From: Sedimenticola sp.
GTDB lineage: Bacteria > Pseudomonadota > Gammaproteobacteria > Chromatiales > Chromatiaceae
Length of the DNA stretch: 64,000 nucleotides
Assembly (NCBI GenBank): GCA_026994195.1
Contig: JALWRH010000049.1
Coordinates: 1 to 64,000, forward strand
Reading direction: 5' to 3'
How positions within the stretch are numbered: the first letter of the stretch is position 1; each line of letters starts with the position of its first letter. Below, piece by piece: positions 63,999 to 64,000 of this stretch. Position numbers and translations under genes: made by a program. Below the pieces are notes generated by a model. It was not told the DNA's origin. It did no database searches and was given only the letters and a program-made list of their open reading frames with translations.

Positions 63999-64000
63999 TC

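Overview
This 64 kb window looks like the chromosome of a sulfur-oxidising, nitrate-respiring gammaproteobacterium (taxonomy inferred from gene content only). Most of it is conserved housekeeping: lysC-csrA-tRNA, alaS-recX-recA, cinA/thpR, mutS, dsbC, xerD, ogt, galU, rnf/rsxABCDGE-nth, msrB-msrA, rmuC and mtaB. The more distinctive part is about 7.4-29 kb. It holds NnrS, the O2-independent ubiquinone genes ubiT and yhcC-ubiU-ubiV, two sulfur-globule-like proteins (one with an unusual coiled-coil C-terminus), a 50-bp minisatellite, a coupled M16-M16-radical SAM-TauD operon, a napFDAGHBC operon and an isolated ankyrin-repeat gene. Three TTGA-N6-TCAA (FNR/Anr-like) boxes lie in front of nnrS/ubiT, yhcC-ubiU-ubiV and nap, which suggests one anaerobic regulon. 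Three copies of a REP/BIME-like intergenic palindrome (GTAGGTCGGGCTTCAGCCCGACA type) and an 18-bp perfect inverted repeat are also present. I found no CRISPR array, transposase, rRNA or prophage. No clearly new system can be proven from sequence alone; the best candidates are the M16/rSAM/2OG-oxygenase operon and the extended sulfur-globule protein. All names come from reading the translated sequence; no database search was run.
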